Positions 10,345 to 19,418 of a DNA stretch of 22,157 bases are shown one piece after another (position 1 is the first letter of the stretch; each line of letters starts with the position of its first letter). The stretch is from a virus: positions 1 through 22,157 of the IMG/VR virus record IMGVR_UViG_3300043466_000753. The stretch is one strand, 5' to 3'. The position numbers and the translations under genes are program-made. The notes under the pieces were generated by a model, which saw nothing but the letters and a program-made list of their open reading frames with translations, was not told where the DNA came from and searched no databases.

Positions 10345-12536
10345 ATTTTATAGAAGTACCAACATACAATAATGGTCAATGGACTACCACTGAGTTTAAA
10401 ACTCGTGAAGAGTTTAGAGACTTTTTAGTTCCCTTGTTTAAAGAACCAGGAGAATACAACTTTGATGAAACCTCTCTTATATTTAATGCTGAGGGTAAAA
10501 AGTTTCAGAAGCAAGGATATTATTGTCCAGCTCCTGTAAAAAGTAAAGACTTTATAAACTATTGGGATGATCAAAAAACTAAATGCCGTAAAGGAATTAT
10601 TGTTCATAGTGGGGAGCATACTTGGTATATCACTCGCGATTATTATATGTGGCTTAATTTTCTTCCTATCTACGATAAGGAGGAAAAGAGGTTCGACTTT
10701 GCAAAGGTGAGAGATGCCCAGTATCACATGGCTCTATATGAGATACTGGGAGAACTACATTATAAACATGCCATTATTCTTAAGAAACGTCAGATAGCTT
10801 CTTCCTATTTTCACATGGCCAAACTTATTAACCAGTATTGGTTTGAAGAGGGTGCGGTATTAAAGATAGGAGCTAGTTTAAAAGATTATATAAATGAGAA
10901 AGGATCTTGGAAATTTTTAGATGAATATAAGAACTTTCTCAATGAACATACAGCATGGTATAGACCTGCTGAACCAGATAAGGTGGGAGCTTGGCAGCAG
11001 CGTATTAAAGTGAGAATAAATGGTAGAGATACATATAAAGGTTTAAAGTCTACAATATCTTCTTACTCTTTTGAGAAAGATCCTACAAATGGTGTCGGTG
11101 GTCCAGTAACCTATTTCTTTCATGAGGAAGCAGGTATTGCTCCTAAGATGAATGACACCTATGGGTTTATGAAACCAGCCCTTAAATCAGGTCATATTAT
11201 TACTGGTCAGTTTATAGCTGCAGGATCTGTGGGTGATCTTGATCAGTGTGACCCTATGAAAGATTACATTCTTCATCCAGATGAGAATGGGTTTTATGGT
11301 GTAGAAACAAACTTATTAGATTCTGATGGCACTATAGCACGTACTGGACTTTTTATACCAGAGCAGTGGAGTATGCCTCCATATATAGATGAGTATGGAA
11401 ACTCTAAAGTGCAAGAAGCTTTAGAAGCTCTTGAGATAGAGTTTACTAGGATGAAAAAAGAAATGGAACCAGCTGCTTACCAGCTCACTGTTTCTCAGCA
11501 GCCTCGTAATATAGAAGAAGCATTTGCTTCTAGAAAAGCTAGTGTATTCCCCACTCACTTGGTTTCCAAGCAGTTACAAAGAATAGGTGATAAACTATAT
11601 CCTGTAGAATATCTTGAATTATCAAGAGATGCAGAGGGTAGAATCATAGATAAACAGTCTAGAAAAACTCCTATTATGGAGTTTCCTATTTCTAAAAAGA
11701 CAGAAGATAAAGAAGGTGTTATATGTGTTTATGAGCGTCCTCATAAAAATCCTACATTTGGAATGTATTATGCCAGTGTGGATCCCGTAGGAGAAGGTAA
11801 AACTACAACATCAGAATCACTGTGTTCTATATATGTATATAAGACACAAACAGAAATTATTACAGATGAGGGAGATGGTAAGGTGAAGAACAGAGTGGAG
11901 AGAGATGCTATAGTGGCTAGCTGGTGTGGAAGATTTGATGATCTTAACAAGACACATGAAAGACTTGAACTTCTTATAGAATGGTACAATGCTTGGACAT
12001 TAGTGGAGAATAACGTAGCTTTATTTATACAATACATGATTTCTAAGAAGAAGCAGCGTTACCTAGTTCCAAAAGATATGATTTTATTCCTAAAAGATAT
12101 AGGAGCTAATCGTAATGTGTTCCAAGAGTATGGATGGAAAAACGTAGGAACAATATTTAAAGGGACTATTCTAAGCTATGGTATAGAATTTTTAAAGGAG
12201 GAAATAGATTATGAAACACTACCTGATGGTACTATCGTTAAAACCACGTATGGGGTTGAAAGGATTCCGGACCCCATGCTTCTTAAAGAGATGTTGGCTT
12301 ATAGAGATGGGCTAAACGTGGATAGACTTGTAGCATTTTGTTCTCTTATAGCTTTTGCAAAAGTGCAACAATCCAATAGGGGCCTTACTAAACGTATAGA
12401 AGTTAGACAAGATAATTTGGATAACTCCAAAAAATTTAGTAAATTAAATTGGAGTCCTTTTAGACATATTGGTACTTCTAAAAGTATAAATAAGTCTATG
12501 AAAACTCCTCGTAATGCTTTTAAAAATATACGATGA
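10341..12536 (+). CDS. terL: Terminase large subunit
   Basis: The 731-residue product has the two-domain layout of TerL, the motor that packages DNA into the capsid. The ATPase domain shows KKRQIASSY (residues 148-156) at the Walker A position, an atypical form without GKT, and Walker B YFFHEEAG (258-265). The nuclease domain shows Asp481 in YASVDPVGEG, Glu556 in LVENN, and Asp661 in NVDRLVAF as likely metal ligands. The basic C-terminal 50 residues may contact the portal or DNA. Length and motifs match crAss-like TerL. It is followed by a 76-nt gap before the portal gene. Confidence 0.9.
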   Translation: MNFIEVPTYNNGQWTTTEFKTREEFRDFLVPLFKEPGEYNFDETSLIFNAEGKKFQKQGYYCPAPVKSKDFINYWDDQKTKCRKGIIVHSGEHTWYITRDYYMWLNFLPIYDKEEKRFDFAKVRDAQYHMALYEILGELHYKHAIILKKRQIASSYFHMAKLINQYWFEEGAVLKIGASLKDYINEKGSWKFLDEYKNFLNEHTAWYRPAEPDKVGAWQQRIKVRINGRDTYKGLKSTISSYSFEKDPTNGVGGPVTYFFHEEAGIAPKMNDTYGFMKPALKSGHIITGQFIAAGSVGDLDQCDPMKDYILHPDENGFYGVETNLLDSDGTIARTGLFIPEQWSMPPYIDEYGNSKVQEALEALEIEFTRMKKEMEPAAYQLTVSQQPRNIEEAFASRKASVFPTHLVSKQLQRIGDKLYPVEYLELSRDAEGRIIDKQSRKTPIMEFPISKKTEDKEGVICVYERPHKNPTFGMYYASVDPVGEGKTTTSESLCSIYVYKTQTEIITDEGDGKVKNRVERDAIVASWCGRFDDLNKTHERLELLIEWYNAWTLVENNVALFIQYMISKKKQRYLVPKDMILFLKDIGANRNVFQEYGWKNVGTIFKGTILSYGIEFLKEEIDYETLPDGTIVKTTYGVERIPDPMLLKEMLAYRDGLNVDRLVAFCSLIAFAKVQQSNRGLTKRIEVRQDNLDNSKKFSKLNWSPFRHIGTSKSINKSMKTPRNAFKNIR

Positions 12537-12612
12537 TAATTAACTATTGTTACAAATTTACTAGTGTAATTACGGGTCACATTGTATTTACTAATATAAC
12601 TTATTCATAATC
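12537..12612 (+). other. Noncoding gap between terL and portal
   Basis: An A/T-rich 76-nt spacer that breaks the otherwise compact operon. The sequence TTTACTA occurs twice (about 12557 and 12589), and GTATTTACTAATATAA resembles loosely the A/T elements before 3987, 15468 and 19483. No terminator hairpin with a T tract is seen. Confidence 0.35.
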
Positions 12613-15357
12613 ATGCAGATATATAATGCCCTGCAAGTCAAAAAAGGTGCCAAGGTTGAGTACAATAAGATGGGTACTTTGGTTCAGCCTTTTCAGTTTG
12701 TATCTGAAAAGGAGAAGGATGATCAATGGAGAGCCTGGAATCTTGACTGGTTAGAGTTTCAAGGTATGAGACAACTTAGACGTAATGCTAGACGTCTAAT
12801 GAAAAATTACAAACTTGCAAAAGGTATAATTGATAGGACAGACTATATATCTGAAGAAGATAATGAAATGTCCGACTTAATAGATGTTCTTACAAAAGAA
12901 GATGTTTCTGCTTTTGAACTTAAATTCTATCCTATTATTCCTAACGTAGTTAATGTATTAACTAACGAATTTTCTAAAAGAACTTCTAAAATCATATTTA
13001 AAGCGGTTGATGATATTTCTTATAACGAAATGTTAGAAGAAAAAAGAAAGATGATTGAGACAAATTTATTGTCTAATGCTCAGAAAAAAATGGCCATGCA
13101 GCTTATTAACCAAGGCATGGATCCAAACTCTGAAGAAATTCAACAAGCTCTTTCTGAAGAAAGTATTAAGAGTCTTCCTGAGATTGAAGACTTTTTTAGA
13201 AAGGATTATAGATCAATGATAGAAGAGTGGGCTAGTCATCAAATGGCAGTGGATGAAGAAAGGTTTAAGATGCAAGAACTTGAAGAAATGGCATTTAGAG
13301 ATATGCTTATTACAGATAGAGAGTTTTGGCATTTTAATATGAGAGAAGATGATTATGAGGTGGAACTGTGGAATCCTCTTCTTACATTCTACCATAAATC
13401 TCCAGATGTACGTTACATTTCTCAGGGTAACTGGGTGGGTAAAATGGATATGATGTCTATATCAGACGTTGTAGACAAGTTTGGTTGGATGATGAATGAA
13501 GAACAATTAGAAGCTTTAGAAGCCATCTACCCTGCTAGATCTGCTGGTTATGCTATACAAGGATATCAGAATGATGGTACATACTATGATCCTACAAGAA
13601 CTCACGAGTGGAATACACAAATGCCTTCTTTAGGGTATAGACAGTTTACTAGTTTATATGATGCAGGGAGTCAGTTTGGAGATATCGTTCAATGGATATT
13701 AGCAGACTCGGAAGACTTGCAAGACTTTGGTAAGTCTTACATGCTACGTGTTTCTACTATATATTGGAAGAGTCAGCGTAAAGTGGGACACCTTACAATG
13801 ATAACACCTGAAGGAGAAATTATACAAGATATTGTCTCTGAAGATTATAAAGTTACAGATAAGCCTGTTTATAACACGGCTCTTTATAAGCTTAAAACAA
13901 AAGATAATCTTGTAGTGGGAGAACATATAGATTGGATATGGATTAATGAGGTTTGGGGCGGTATTAAAATTGGTCCTAACAGACCTGCATTCTGGGGTAT
14001 GAATAACCCAGGTGGTATTAATCCAATCTATCTTGGATTAAATGGTGGTCGTCCTGGACGTGTACCATTCCAATTTAAAGGTGATCAAACATTATATGGA
14101 TGCAAGCTTCCTGTAGAAGGAGCTGTATTTGGAGATAGAAATACTAGATCTATTTCATTAGTTGACCTAATGAAACCATACCAGATAGGCTATAATATAG
14201 TTAATAACCAAATAGCTGATATACTAGTTGACGAGCTTGGAACGGTTATTATGTTAGACCAGAACGCTTTACCACGTCACTCTTTGGGAGAAGACTGGGG
14301 TAAAAATAATCTGGCTAAAGCCTATGTGGCTATGAAGAATTTCCAGATGCTTCCTCTGGATACCACTATTACTAATACAGAGAATCCGTTGTCTTTTCAA
14401 CACTATCAAGTGTTAAACCTGGAACAAACACAGCGTTTACTGTCTAGGATTCAGCTTGCTACATATTTTAAAAATCAAGCTTTTGAGGTGATTGGACTCA
14501 ATCAGCAAAGGATGGGTCAGCAGATATCTCAACAACAAACTGCTACAGGTGTAGAACAAGCTGTTAATGCTTCTTATGCACAGACAGAACAATACTTTAT
14601 ACAGCATAGTGATAACCTGATGCCAAGAGTTCACCAAATGAGAACTGACTTGGCTCAGTATTATCATTCTAAGAAACCTAGTTTACGTCTTCAGTATATT
14701 ACATCTACAGATGAGAAGGTTAATTTTGAAATGAATGGTACAGATCTTCTTATGAGAGATCTTAATATATTCTGTACCACTAAGACAAACTCTCGTTCTA
14801 TAATGGAACAACTTAAACAGTTGGCTATTAATAATAACACAATGGGAGCTTCTATATACGATCTTGGAAATGTTATTAAATCTGAGTCTATAGCTGAGTT
14901 AACAGGTGTTCTTAAAGCTGCAGAAGATAAAGTTAAGAAACAGAAAGATTCTGAAATGCAGCAGCAACAACAGATGCAAGAAGAACAACTTGCTTCTATG
15001 GAAAAACAAAAACAAATGGATATTCAGTTTAAGTCTGAACAGGCTCAACTGGATAGAGAAAATGATATTGTTATTGCTCAGATTAAAGCAGCAGGTTACG
15101 GATCAATGGTTGATATTAATCAAAATATGGTTTCTGATTACCAAGATGCTTTAGATAAAATTGAAACTCAGCGTCAACAAAGAGAGTCTATAAATTTAAA
15201 GAGAGAGTCTGAGATGAATAAAAGACAGCAAGGACAAGAAAAAATAAATGTAGAAAGGGAAAGATTGCAAGCTCAGAAAGAAATTGCTGATACACAATTA
15301 GAGATAGCTAGAGAAAATAAAAATAAATATGACAATAAAAAGTCAAAAGAGAAATAA
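12613..15357 (+). CDS. Portal protein
   Basis: A 914-residue protein directly downstream of TerL. Long portals of this size are typical of Crassvirales. The N-terminal 100 residues contain a basic helical segment (RQLRRNARRLMKNYKLAKG); the centre includes aromatic and Gly-rich stretches (NEVWGGIKIGPNRPAFWGMN, GRPGRVPFQFKGDQTLYGCK) and a clip/stem-like region. From about residue 770 the protein is a Gln/Lys/Glu-rich coiled coil, probably the part that projects into the capsid. The portal forms the dodecameric ring at the packaging vertex. The assignment rests on gene order, length and segment resemblance. Confidence 0.85.
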   Translation: MQIYNALQVKKGAKVEYNKMGTLVQPFQFVSEKEKDDQWRAWNLDWLEFQGMRQLRRNARRLMKNYKLAKGIIDRTDYISEEDNEMSDLIDVLTKEDVSAFELKFYPIIPNVVNVLTNEFSKRTSKIIFKAVDDISYNEMLEEKRKMIETNLLSNAQKKMAMQLINQGMDPNSEEIQQALSEESIKSLPEIEDFFRKDYRSMIEEWASHQMAVDEERFKMQELEEMAFRDMLITDREFWHFNMREDDYEVELWNPLLTFYHKSPDVRYISQGNWVGKMDMMSISDVVDKFGWMMNEEQLEALEAIYPARSAGYAIQGYQNDGTYYDPTRTHEWNTQMPSLGYRQFTSLYDAGSQFGDIVQWILADSEDLQDFGKSYMLRVSTIYWKSQRKVGHLTMITPEGEIIQDIVSEDYKVTDKPVYNTALYKLKTKDNLVVGEHIDWIWINEVWGGIKIGPNRPAFWGMNNPGGINPIYLGLNGGRPGRVPFQFKGDQTLYGCKLPVEGAVFGDRNTRSISLVDLMKPYQIGYNIVNNQIADILVDELGTVIMLDQNALPRHSLGEDWGKNNLAKAYVAMKNFQMLPLDTTITNTENPLSFQHYQVLNLEQTQRLLSRIQLATYFKNQAFEVIGLNQQRMGQQISQQQTATGVEQAVNASYAQTEQYFIQHSDNLMPRVHQMRTDLAQYYHSKKPSLRLQYITSTDEKVNFEMNGTDLLMRDLNIFCTTKTNSRSIMEQLKQLAINNNTMGASIYDLGNVIKSESIAELTGVLKAAEDKVKKQKDSEMQQQQQMQEEQLASMEKQKQMDIQFKSEQAQLDRENDIVIAQIKAAGYGSMVDINQNMVSDYQDALDKIETQRQQRESINLKRESEMNKRQQGQEKINVERERLQAQKEIADTQLEIARENKNKYDNKKSKEK

Positions 15358-15467
15358 ATTATAGCTCTATAATCCACACCTTAGATAATTTTTTTTTGTT
15401 TTTTTAAATTTATAGAGTTTAAAGTATTATATTGTTAGTGTAGATATACAACCAAAAACCAACAAAT
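15358..15467 (+). promoter_or_regulatory. Noncoding region with T tracts and a candidate promoter
   Basis: A 110-nt gap. CTCTATAA and TTATAGAG (about 15365-15372 and 15410-15417) could pair around a T-rich loop. TTTAAAGTATTATATT (15418-15433) is nearly the same as the sequence before the first rightward gene at 3987, so it may be a promoter for the capsid genes. The 15468 start is preceded by AAAAACCAACAAAT. Confidence 0.45.
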
Positions 15468-16724
15468 ATGACTGATAATCAAACATCTGTACAACAAGTT
15501 GATTTAGATATAGACAGCTTGTTTTCTGGAGCCCCTGGTGCGGACAGTATAGTGACTCCTTCTGAACCAGTTGAAAGTAAACCAAATGTGTTTACTAAAA
15601 AACAAACAGATCTTACTTTTTTAGATGCTGATGGATCTCAAAAAGATGAAGAAGGTCAAAAACAAAGTGTTTCACGTGAAACATCTAAAGAAGTTCTTAC
15701 TGATATTTTAGATGAGGATGTGAAAAATGAAGAAGAGGAAGAGGAAGAATCTTTGAAAGGAAAACCTGGTAGACCTAAAACAGAAAAGTCTGGACTGGTA
15801 GAGTTTTTAAAGAAACGTATTGAGTCAAAAGAAATGTTTGCTTTTGATGACTACGATGAAACTAAACAATCCTTGGATGAATATCTTAGTGGATTGGGAG
15901 AAAAAGATGTAGAAGAACTTTGGCAAGCTAATATAGATAACCTCAAACAAGAGGTGGCTGCCCAAACTCCAGCGGAGTTTTTTGAAAGTTTACCAGAAGA
16001 ATTACAGTATGCTGCTAAATATGTAGCAGATGGTGGTCAAGATTTAAAAGGATTGTTTCAAGCTTTGGCCCAAGTGGAAGAAGTGAGAAGCATGGATCCT
16101 GCGGATGAAAATGATCAAGAAAGTATTGTAAGAAGTTATTTACAAGCTACTAATTTTGGAACAGTAGAAGAGATTGAAGAAGAAATTGGTACTTGGAAAG
16201 ACATAGGTTCTTTGGAAAAAAAGGCTAAGCAGTTTAAGCCAAAGTTGGATCAGATGCAAGAAAGAATTGTTCAGAGTCAACTTGCTGAACAAGAGCAACG
16301 TAAGAAACAACAAGAAGCTGCTGCTGATGCTTATATGCAAAATGTTTTTGAAGCTTTGAGACCAGGTGAAATTAATGGTCTTAAGCTGGATAAGAAAACA
16401 CAAGCTCAGCTCTATTCAGGTTTGATTCAACCACAATATCCTTCTATATCAGGTAAACCTACTAACTTGTTAGGACACCTTTTAGAGAAATATCAATATG
16501 TTGAACCAAACTATTCTTTAATAGCAGAAGCTCTTTGGTTGCTTTCTAACCCTGATGATTATAGACAAAATCTTATGAAACAAGGTAAGAATGCAGCTGT
16601 AGAACAAACAGTGAGACAACTTAAAACAGAACAATCTAGAAAAAATGTTTCTAGTTCTTATGAAGAAGATTCTCCTGTTAGATCTAAGAAGATATCAAGA
16701 CCGCAAAATATTTTTAAAAGATAA
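15468..16724 (+). CDS. Acidic protein between portal and capsid genes, candidate scaffold
   Basis: A 418-residue, strongly acidic protein. Residues 1-95 look disordered, ending in an acidic run (KNEEEEEEES). Residues 98-107 are a basic GKPGRPKTEK segment that resembles an AT-hook core. Helical segments follow (LVEFLKKRIESKEMF, DELWQANIDNLKQEV), with a long charged helix near residues 255-285 (AEQEQRKKQQEAAADAYM) and a basic end (SKKISRPQNIFKR). Acidic, helical proteins at this position often act as scaffolding or capsid-interior proteins, so this is the likely role. The position between portal and MCP is conserved in crAss-like phages. Confidence 0.7.
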   Translation: MTDNQTSVQQVDLDIDSLFSGAPGADSIVTPSEPVESKPNVFTKKQTDLTFLDADGSQKDEEGQKQSVSRETSKEVLTDILDEDVKNEEEEEEESLKGKPGRPKTEKSGLVEFLKKRIESKEMFAFDDYDETKQSLDEYLSGLGEKDVEELWQANIDNLKQEVAAQTPAEFFESLPEELQYAAKYVADGGQDLKGLFQALAQVEEVRSMDPADENDQESIVRSYLQATNFGTVEEIEEEIGTWKDIGSLEKKAKQFKPKLDQMQERIVQSQLAEQEQRKKQQEAAADAYMQNVFEALRPGEINGLKLDKKTQAQLYSGLIQPQYPSISGKPTNLLGHLLEKYQYVEPNYSLIAEALWLLSNPDDYRQNLMKQGKNAAVEQTVRQLKTEQSRKNVSSSYEEDSPVRSKKISRPQNIFKR

Positions 16725-16757
16725 TTTATTAATTAACCCTTAAATTTTAAACGCCCT

Positions 16758-18377
16758 ATGGCAACTCCAGTTTTAAACAATGGTATATTCCTACGTGATA
16801 ACCAGTATCAAACGACATCACACGTAGACTCGTACCACCTGTCTAACCTGTTGAAGAGTGCAGAGCCTACTGACCTTGGTCCAGTAGATCTGTGGGCTAT
16901 GGCACAAAAGGTAGAAATGCCTTTGTACCAAATGTCAAGCTTCGGAGGTAAGAACGTTATTATGGTAGATAATAACCGTGGTGAGTACAAATGGCAGATT
17001 CCTATTGCACAGGATCTTCCTTATATCGTGGAAGACGTTGAACCTACCAATGAACAAAAAGGTATTGATGGTCAAACCTTCCAGATTAAATTGAACAAGC
17101 GTGCTTTTGGTCATGGTGATATCATCACTTATGACAAGTACAACGGTTTGGAAATGTACATCACAGCTGCTGATGTTATTCCAGCTGGTGACGGTTTCAT
17201 CTACACTGTACAGTTGGTGAACAATGACAACGCTGCTTTCTTGAACGATGCTTATTTAGCTATCGGTACTAGAATATTCCGTAAGGGTTCTGCTCGCGGT
17301 GAATACGGTGAGCGTTTCTCTGATATCGGAAATGTAACTTCTGGTTTCCGTGAGTTTTATAACTACGTTGGTGGAGCTGAAGCACACGTACACTACAGCA
17401 TCTCTAGTCGTGCAGACTTGATGATGAAAGGTGGTATGAAAGCTGATGGTACTGTTCCTGTAATTGAAATGTGGAGAAACTTTGACAAAGGTTTGGATCC
17501 TTCTATCACCAACTTGGAAACAATGGCTGAGAAGATGGGTAAGGACTATGTTAAAAAAGCTTACGAATCTGGTCAGTTGACACGTTCTTTCTTGACTACT
17601 TTGGAAGCAGCTCATTTGACTAAAATTGCTAATGACATTGAAACCTACCTCATGTGGGGTCAAGGTGGACGTATTAAGCAAGATGGTCCAGATGATATTC
17701 GTTTGTCTGTAGGTCTTTGGAGACAATTGGATAACTCTTACAAGCGTATTTACAACCGTGGATCTTTCAACTTGGACTTGTTCAAGTCTGAAATTTTCAA
17801 CTTCTTTAACGGTCGTGTGGAATTTAAAGGACCTGATCCTCAGCGTTCTTTGATTGTACAGACAGGTTTGGGTGGTATGAAGCTTGTTAACGAAGCTATT
17901 AAGCGTGAAGCAGTTAACTCTGGTTTGGTTCTTAATGCTCATGAGCTTGGAGCAGTAACTGGTAAAGGTATGGATCTGAACTTTGGATTTGCATACACTA
18001 GCTATGTTATTCCGTTCTTGGCTAACGTTAAGTTTGTATTGAACCCTGCGTTTGATAACATTCATACAAATGACATTGAAAACCCAATCATTGATGGTTT
18101 CCCTCTGTCTTCTTACAACTTTATTATCTTTGATATCACTGATAACACAAATGATAATATTTTCTTGTTGAAGTTGTCTTGGGACAATCAATTGAAATGG
18201 TTCTATCAAAATGGTACTATGGATTACATGGGACGTACTCAGGGCTTCCAGTCTTCTGGACAGTTCAACGGATACCGTGTATTCATGACACAAACTATGC
18301 CAGCTATCTGGGTTAAGGATCCAACCAAAGTGTTGAAGATCGTTATGAGAAACCCAATCACTGGTGGTTCATTCTAA
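16758..18377 (+). CDS. Major capsid protein
   Basis: A 539-residue protein starting MATPVLNNGIFLRDNQYQTT. Its sequence, length and position match the HK97-fold major capsid proteins of crAss-like phages. The codon choice differs from the neighbours: it favours TTG for Leu, CGT for Arg and AAC for Asn, as expected for a highly expressed gene. This bias also creates a long antisense open frame. It begins 33 nt after the upstream gene and is followed by a strong hairpin (18390-18423), which may end or attenuate the transcript. Confidence 0.9.
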   Translation: MATPVLNNGIFLRDNQYQTTSHVDSYHLSNLLKSAEPTDLGPVDLWAMAQKVEMPLYQMSSFGGKNVIMVDNNRGEYKWQIPIAQDLPYIVEDVEPTNEQKGIDGQTFQIKLNKRAFGHGDIITYDKYNGLEMYITAADVIPAGDGFIYTVQLVNNDNAAFLNDAYLAIGTRIFRKGSARGEYGERFSDIGNVTSGFREFYNYVGGAEAHVHYSISSRADLMMKGGMKADGTVPVIEMWRNFDKGLDPSITNLETMAEKMGKDYVKKAYESGQLTRSFLTTLEAAHLTKIANDIETYLMWGQGGRIKQDGPDDIRLSVGLWRQLDNSYKRIYNRGSFNLDLFKSEIFNFFNGRVEFKGPDPQRSLIVQTGLGGMKLVNEAIKREAVNSGLVLNAHELGAVTGKGMDLNFGFAYTSYVIPFLANVKFVLNPAFDNIHTNDIENPIIDGFPLSSYNFIIFDITDNTNDNIFLLKLSWDNQLKWFYQNGTMDYMGRTQGFQSSGQFNGYRVFMTQTMPAIWVKDPTKVLKIVMRNPITGGSF

Positions 18378-18389
18378 TACTATAACAGT

Positions 18390-18423
18390 ACCCTGGAGCT
18401 TACCGTAAGATCAGCTCCAGGGT
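18390..18423 (+). terminator. Hairpin after the major capsid gene
   Basis: An 11-bp perfect stem ACCCTGGAGCT/AGCTCCAGGGT (18390-18400 with 18413-18423) with a 12-nt loop, then CTTTATA. It is likely an intrinsic terminator or 3'-end stabiliser. The short T run makes read-through plausible. Confidence 0.8.
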
Positions 18424-18462
18424 CTTTATACTAAATTTAATAACTACTAAATATAAACTACA

Positions 18463-18639
18463 ATGGCTGGTAATCCTAGAACTCCTAAATCTACTGCTCC
18501 TGCTTCTGCTCAAACTAAACCTGGCTCTAAAGGTGTTATGGTTGGTATGAACAAAGGAAAAGGTGTAGTTTCTTCTACTGCTGTTACATCTAAAACATCT
18601 AAGTATAAGATGGGCGGTAGCATGAAGAAGAAAAAATAA
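18463..18639 (+). CDS. Small basic GG-motif protein (58 aa)
   Basis: A 58-residue protein starting MAGNPRTPKS and ending YKMGGSMKKKK. It is rich in Lys, Ser, Thr and Gly, and appears unstructured. The C-terminal K-Y-K-M-G-G resembles motifs in the small basic proteins from 20512 onward. It follows the capsid gene terminator and could be a minor capsid or DNA-binding component. No family is recognised. The frame is supported by a clear ATG, GCT/AAA/TCT-rich codons like its relatives, and the shared motif. Confidence 0.75.
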   Translation: MAGNPRTPKSTAPASAQTKPGSKGVMVGMNKGKGVVSSTAVTSKTSKYKMGGSMKKKK

Positions 18640-18742
18640 GTCACCTCCCCATGGATAGTATCTTTGGGGCAACCTATAGTATGCACACCACGCTGATCAC
18701 GTGATGGGTTTGCAGCCCATAGTAGGTTCTAAATAGAACAAC
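18640..18742 (+). promoter_or_regulatory. Structured noncoding segment
   Basis: 103 nt with several nested inverted repeats: CCCCA/TGGGG (18647-18651 with 18665-18669), AACCTA/TAGGTT (18671-18676 with 18723-18728), GCTG/CAGC (18692-18695 with 18713-18716) around the palindrome ATCACGTGAT (18696-18705), and GTTCT/AGAAC (18726-18730 with 18735-18739) ending 3 nt before the ATG at 18743. The last two overlap other stems, so alternative folds are possible. GC content is higher than around it. I see no open frame. It may be a leader RNA or a protein-binding site. Confidence 0.5.
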
Positions 18743-19195
18743 ATGATATCTCTAAAGAAACTTATAATGCGTCCAGGTTCCCCTGATAGGGCAATGGAAC
18801 AGGCTTATTATGAATCTGAAGGAGCGTTAGCTAGAATAGCTCACGTTAATAGATTGTCTAGAGATATAATGGATATTAAATTATATCCTGTAGATCTTGA
18901 AGGTGGAACTAGTGTTACAATTAGAATGAATTCTAAGAAAGGTATCATAGATGTTGAAAATGCAGATGCTACAGCTACTAGTTTGTTTTTTTACTTGGAT
19001 AATGATGAAATTACTCAAGACCGTACTAAATTTTATACGCAGCTATCTGTGTATTCAACAAACAGCAGTATTACACCAATAGTAATTGGTAGAGGTTTTG
19101 CTCCCACTTCTTTTTTAATTGAAGTTAAAAATTTAGATGCAGCTGCTTCTTGGGATAACTTATATGTTTATTATGAAATTGTAAAAATAGACTAA
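18743..19195 (+). CDS. Candidate capsid accessory protein (150 aa)
   Basis: A 150-residue protein. The N-terminal third is helical and polar (RAMEQAYYESEGALARIAHV), and residues 50-150 look beta-rich (LEGGTSVTIRMNSKKGIIDV, FYTQLSVYSTNS, NLYVYYEIVKID), like a jelly-roll or Ig-like domain. Its position just after the major capsid gene and a small basic gene fits a decoration or auxiliary capsid protein known from crAss-like phage structures, but I cannot confirm homology by reading. Its ATG is immediately preceded by a hairpin that may limit translation. The next gene begins 1 nt after the stop. Confidence 0.7.
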   Translation: MISLKKLIMRPGSPDRAMEQAYYESEGALARIAHVNRLSRDIMDIKLYPVDLEGGTSVTIRMNSKKGIIDVENADATATSLFFYLDNDEITQDRTKFYTQLSVYSTNSSITPIVIGRGFAPTSFLIEVKNLDAAASWDNLYVYYEIVKID

Positions 19196-19196
19196 C

Positions 19197-19418
19197 ATGT
19201 TTACACGTATTGGACAACTGCTAACAATTAAAAATAGTAAGTCTAAAACATTTACTAATGAGAATGATAGTTATAAAACTGTTCTTGTAAAAACAGAATC
19301 AGGATCTGTTAGATGTTTAATGTTTACAGAAGTTGAGTTAAACAAAGCAGAAGCCCGTGCTGATAAGAATACAGAAGACCAACCAAAACAAAGTTTTTGG
19401 TCTAAATTGCTAGATTAA
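19197..19418 (+). CDS. Small hypothetical protein (73 aa)
   Basis: A 73-residue protein with a beta-like N-terminal half (GQLLTIKNSKSKTF, YKTVLVKTESGSVRCLMFTE) and a polar helical tail ending KQSFWSKLLD. No family is recognised. It is spaced 1 nt from the candidate capsid accessory gene, so the two are likely translated together and may both be virion components. Confidence 0.65.
   Translation: MFTRIGQLLTIKNSKSKTFTNENDSYKTVLVKTESGSVRCLMFTEVELNKAEARADKNTEDQPKQSFWSKLLD

Noticed and set aside
17256-18293. Long open frame (345 codons) opposite the major capsid gene
   Set aside because: It is fully antisense to a clear capsid gene and arises from that gene's codon bias; the predicted protein is low in meaning and rich in Ser, Thr, Val and Arg as expected for a shadow.
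18660-18742. tRNA-like fold
   Set aside because: AACCTA/TAGGTT could mimic an acceptor stem, but there is no T-loop GGTTCRA consensus with a matching stem, and no proper anticodon arm.
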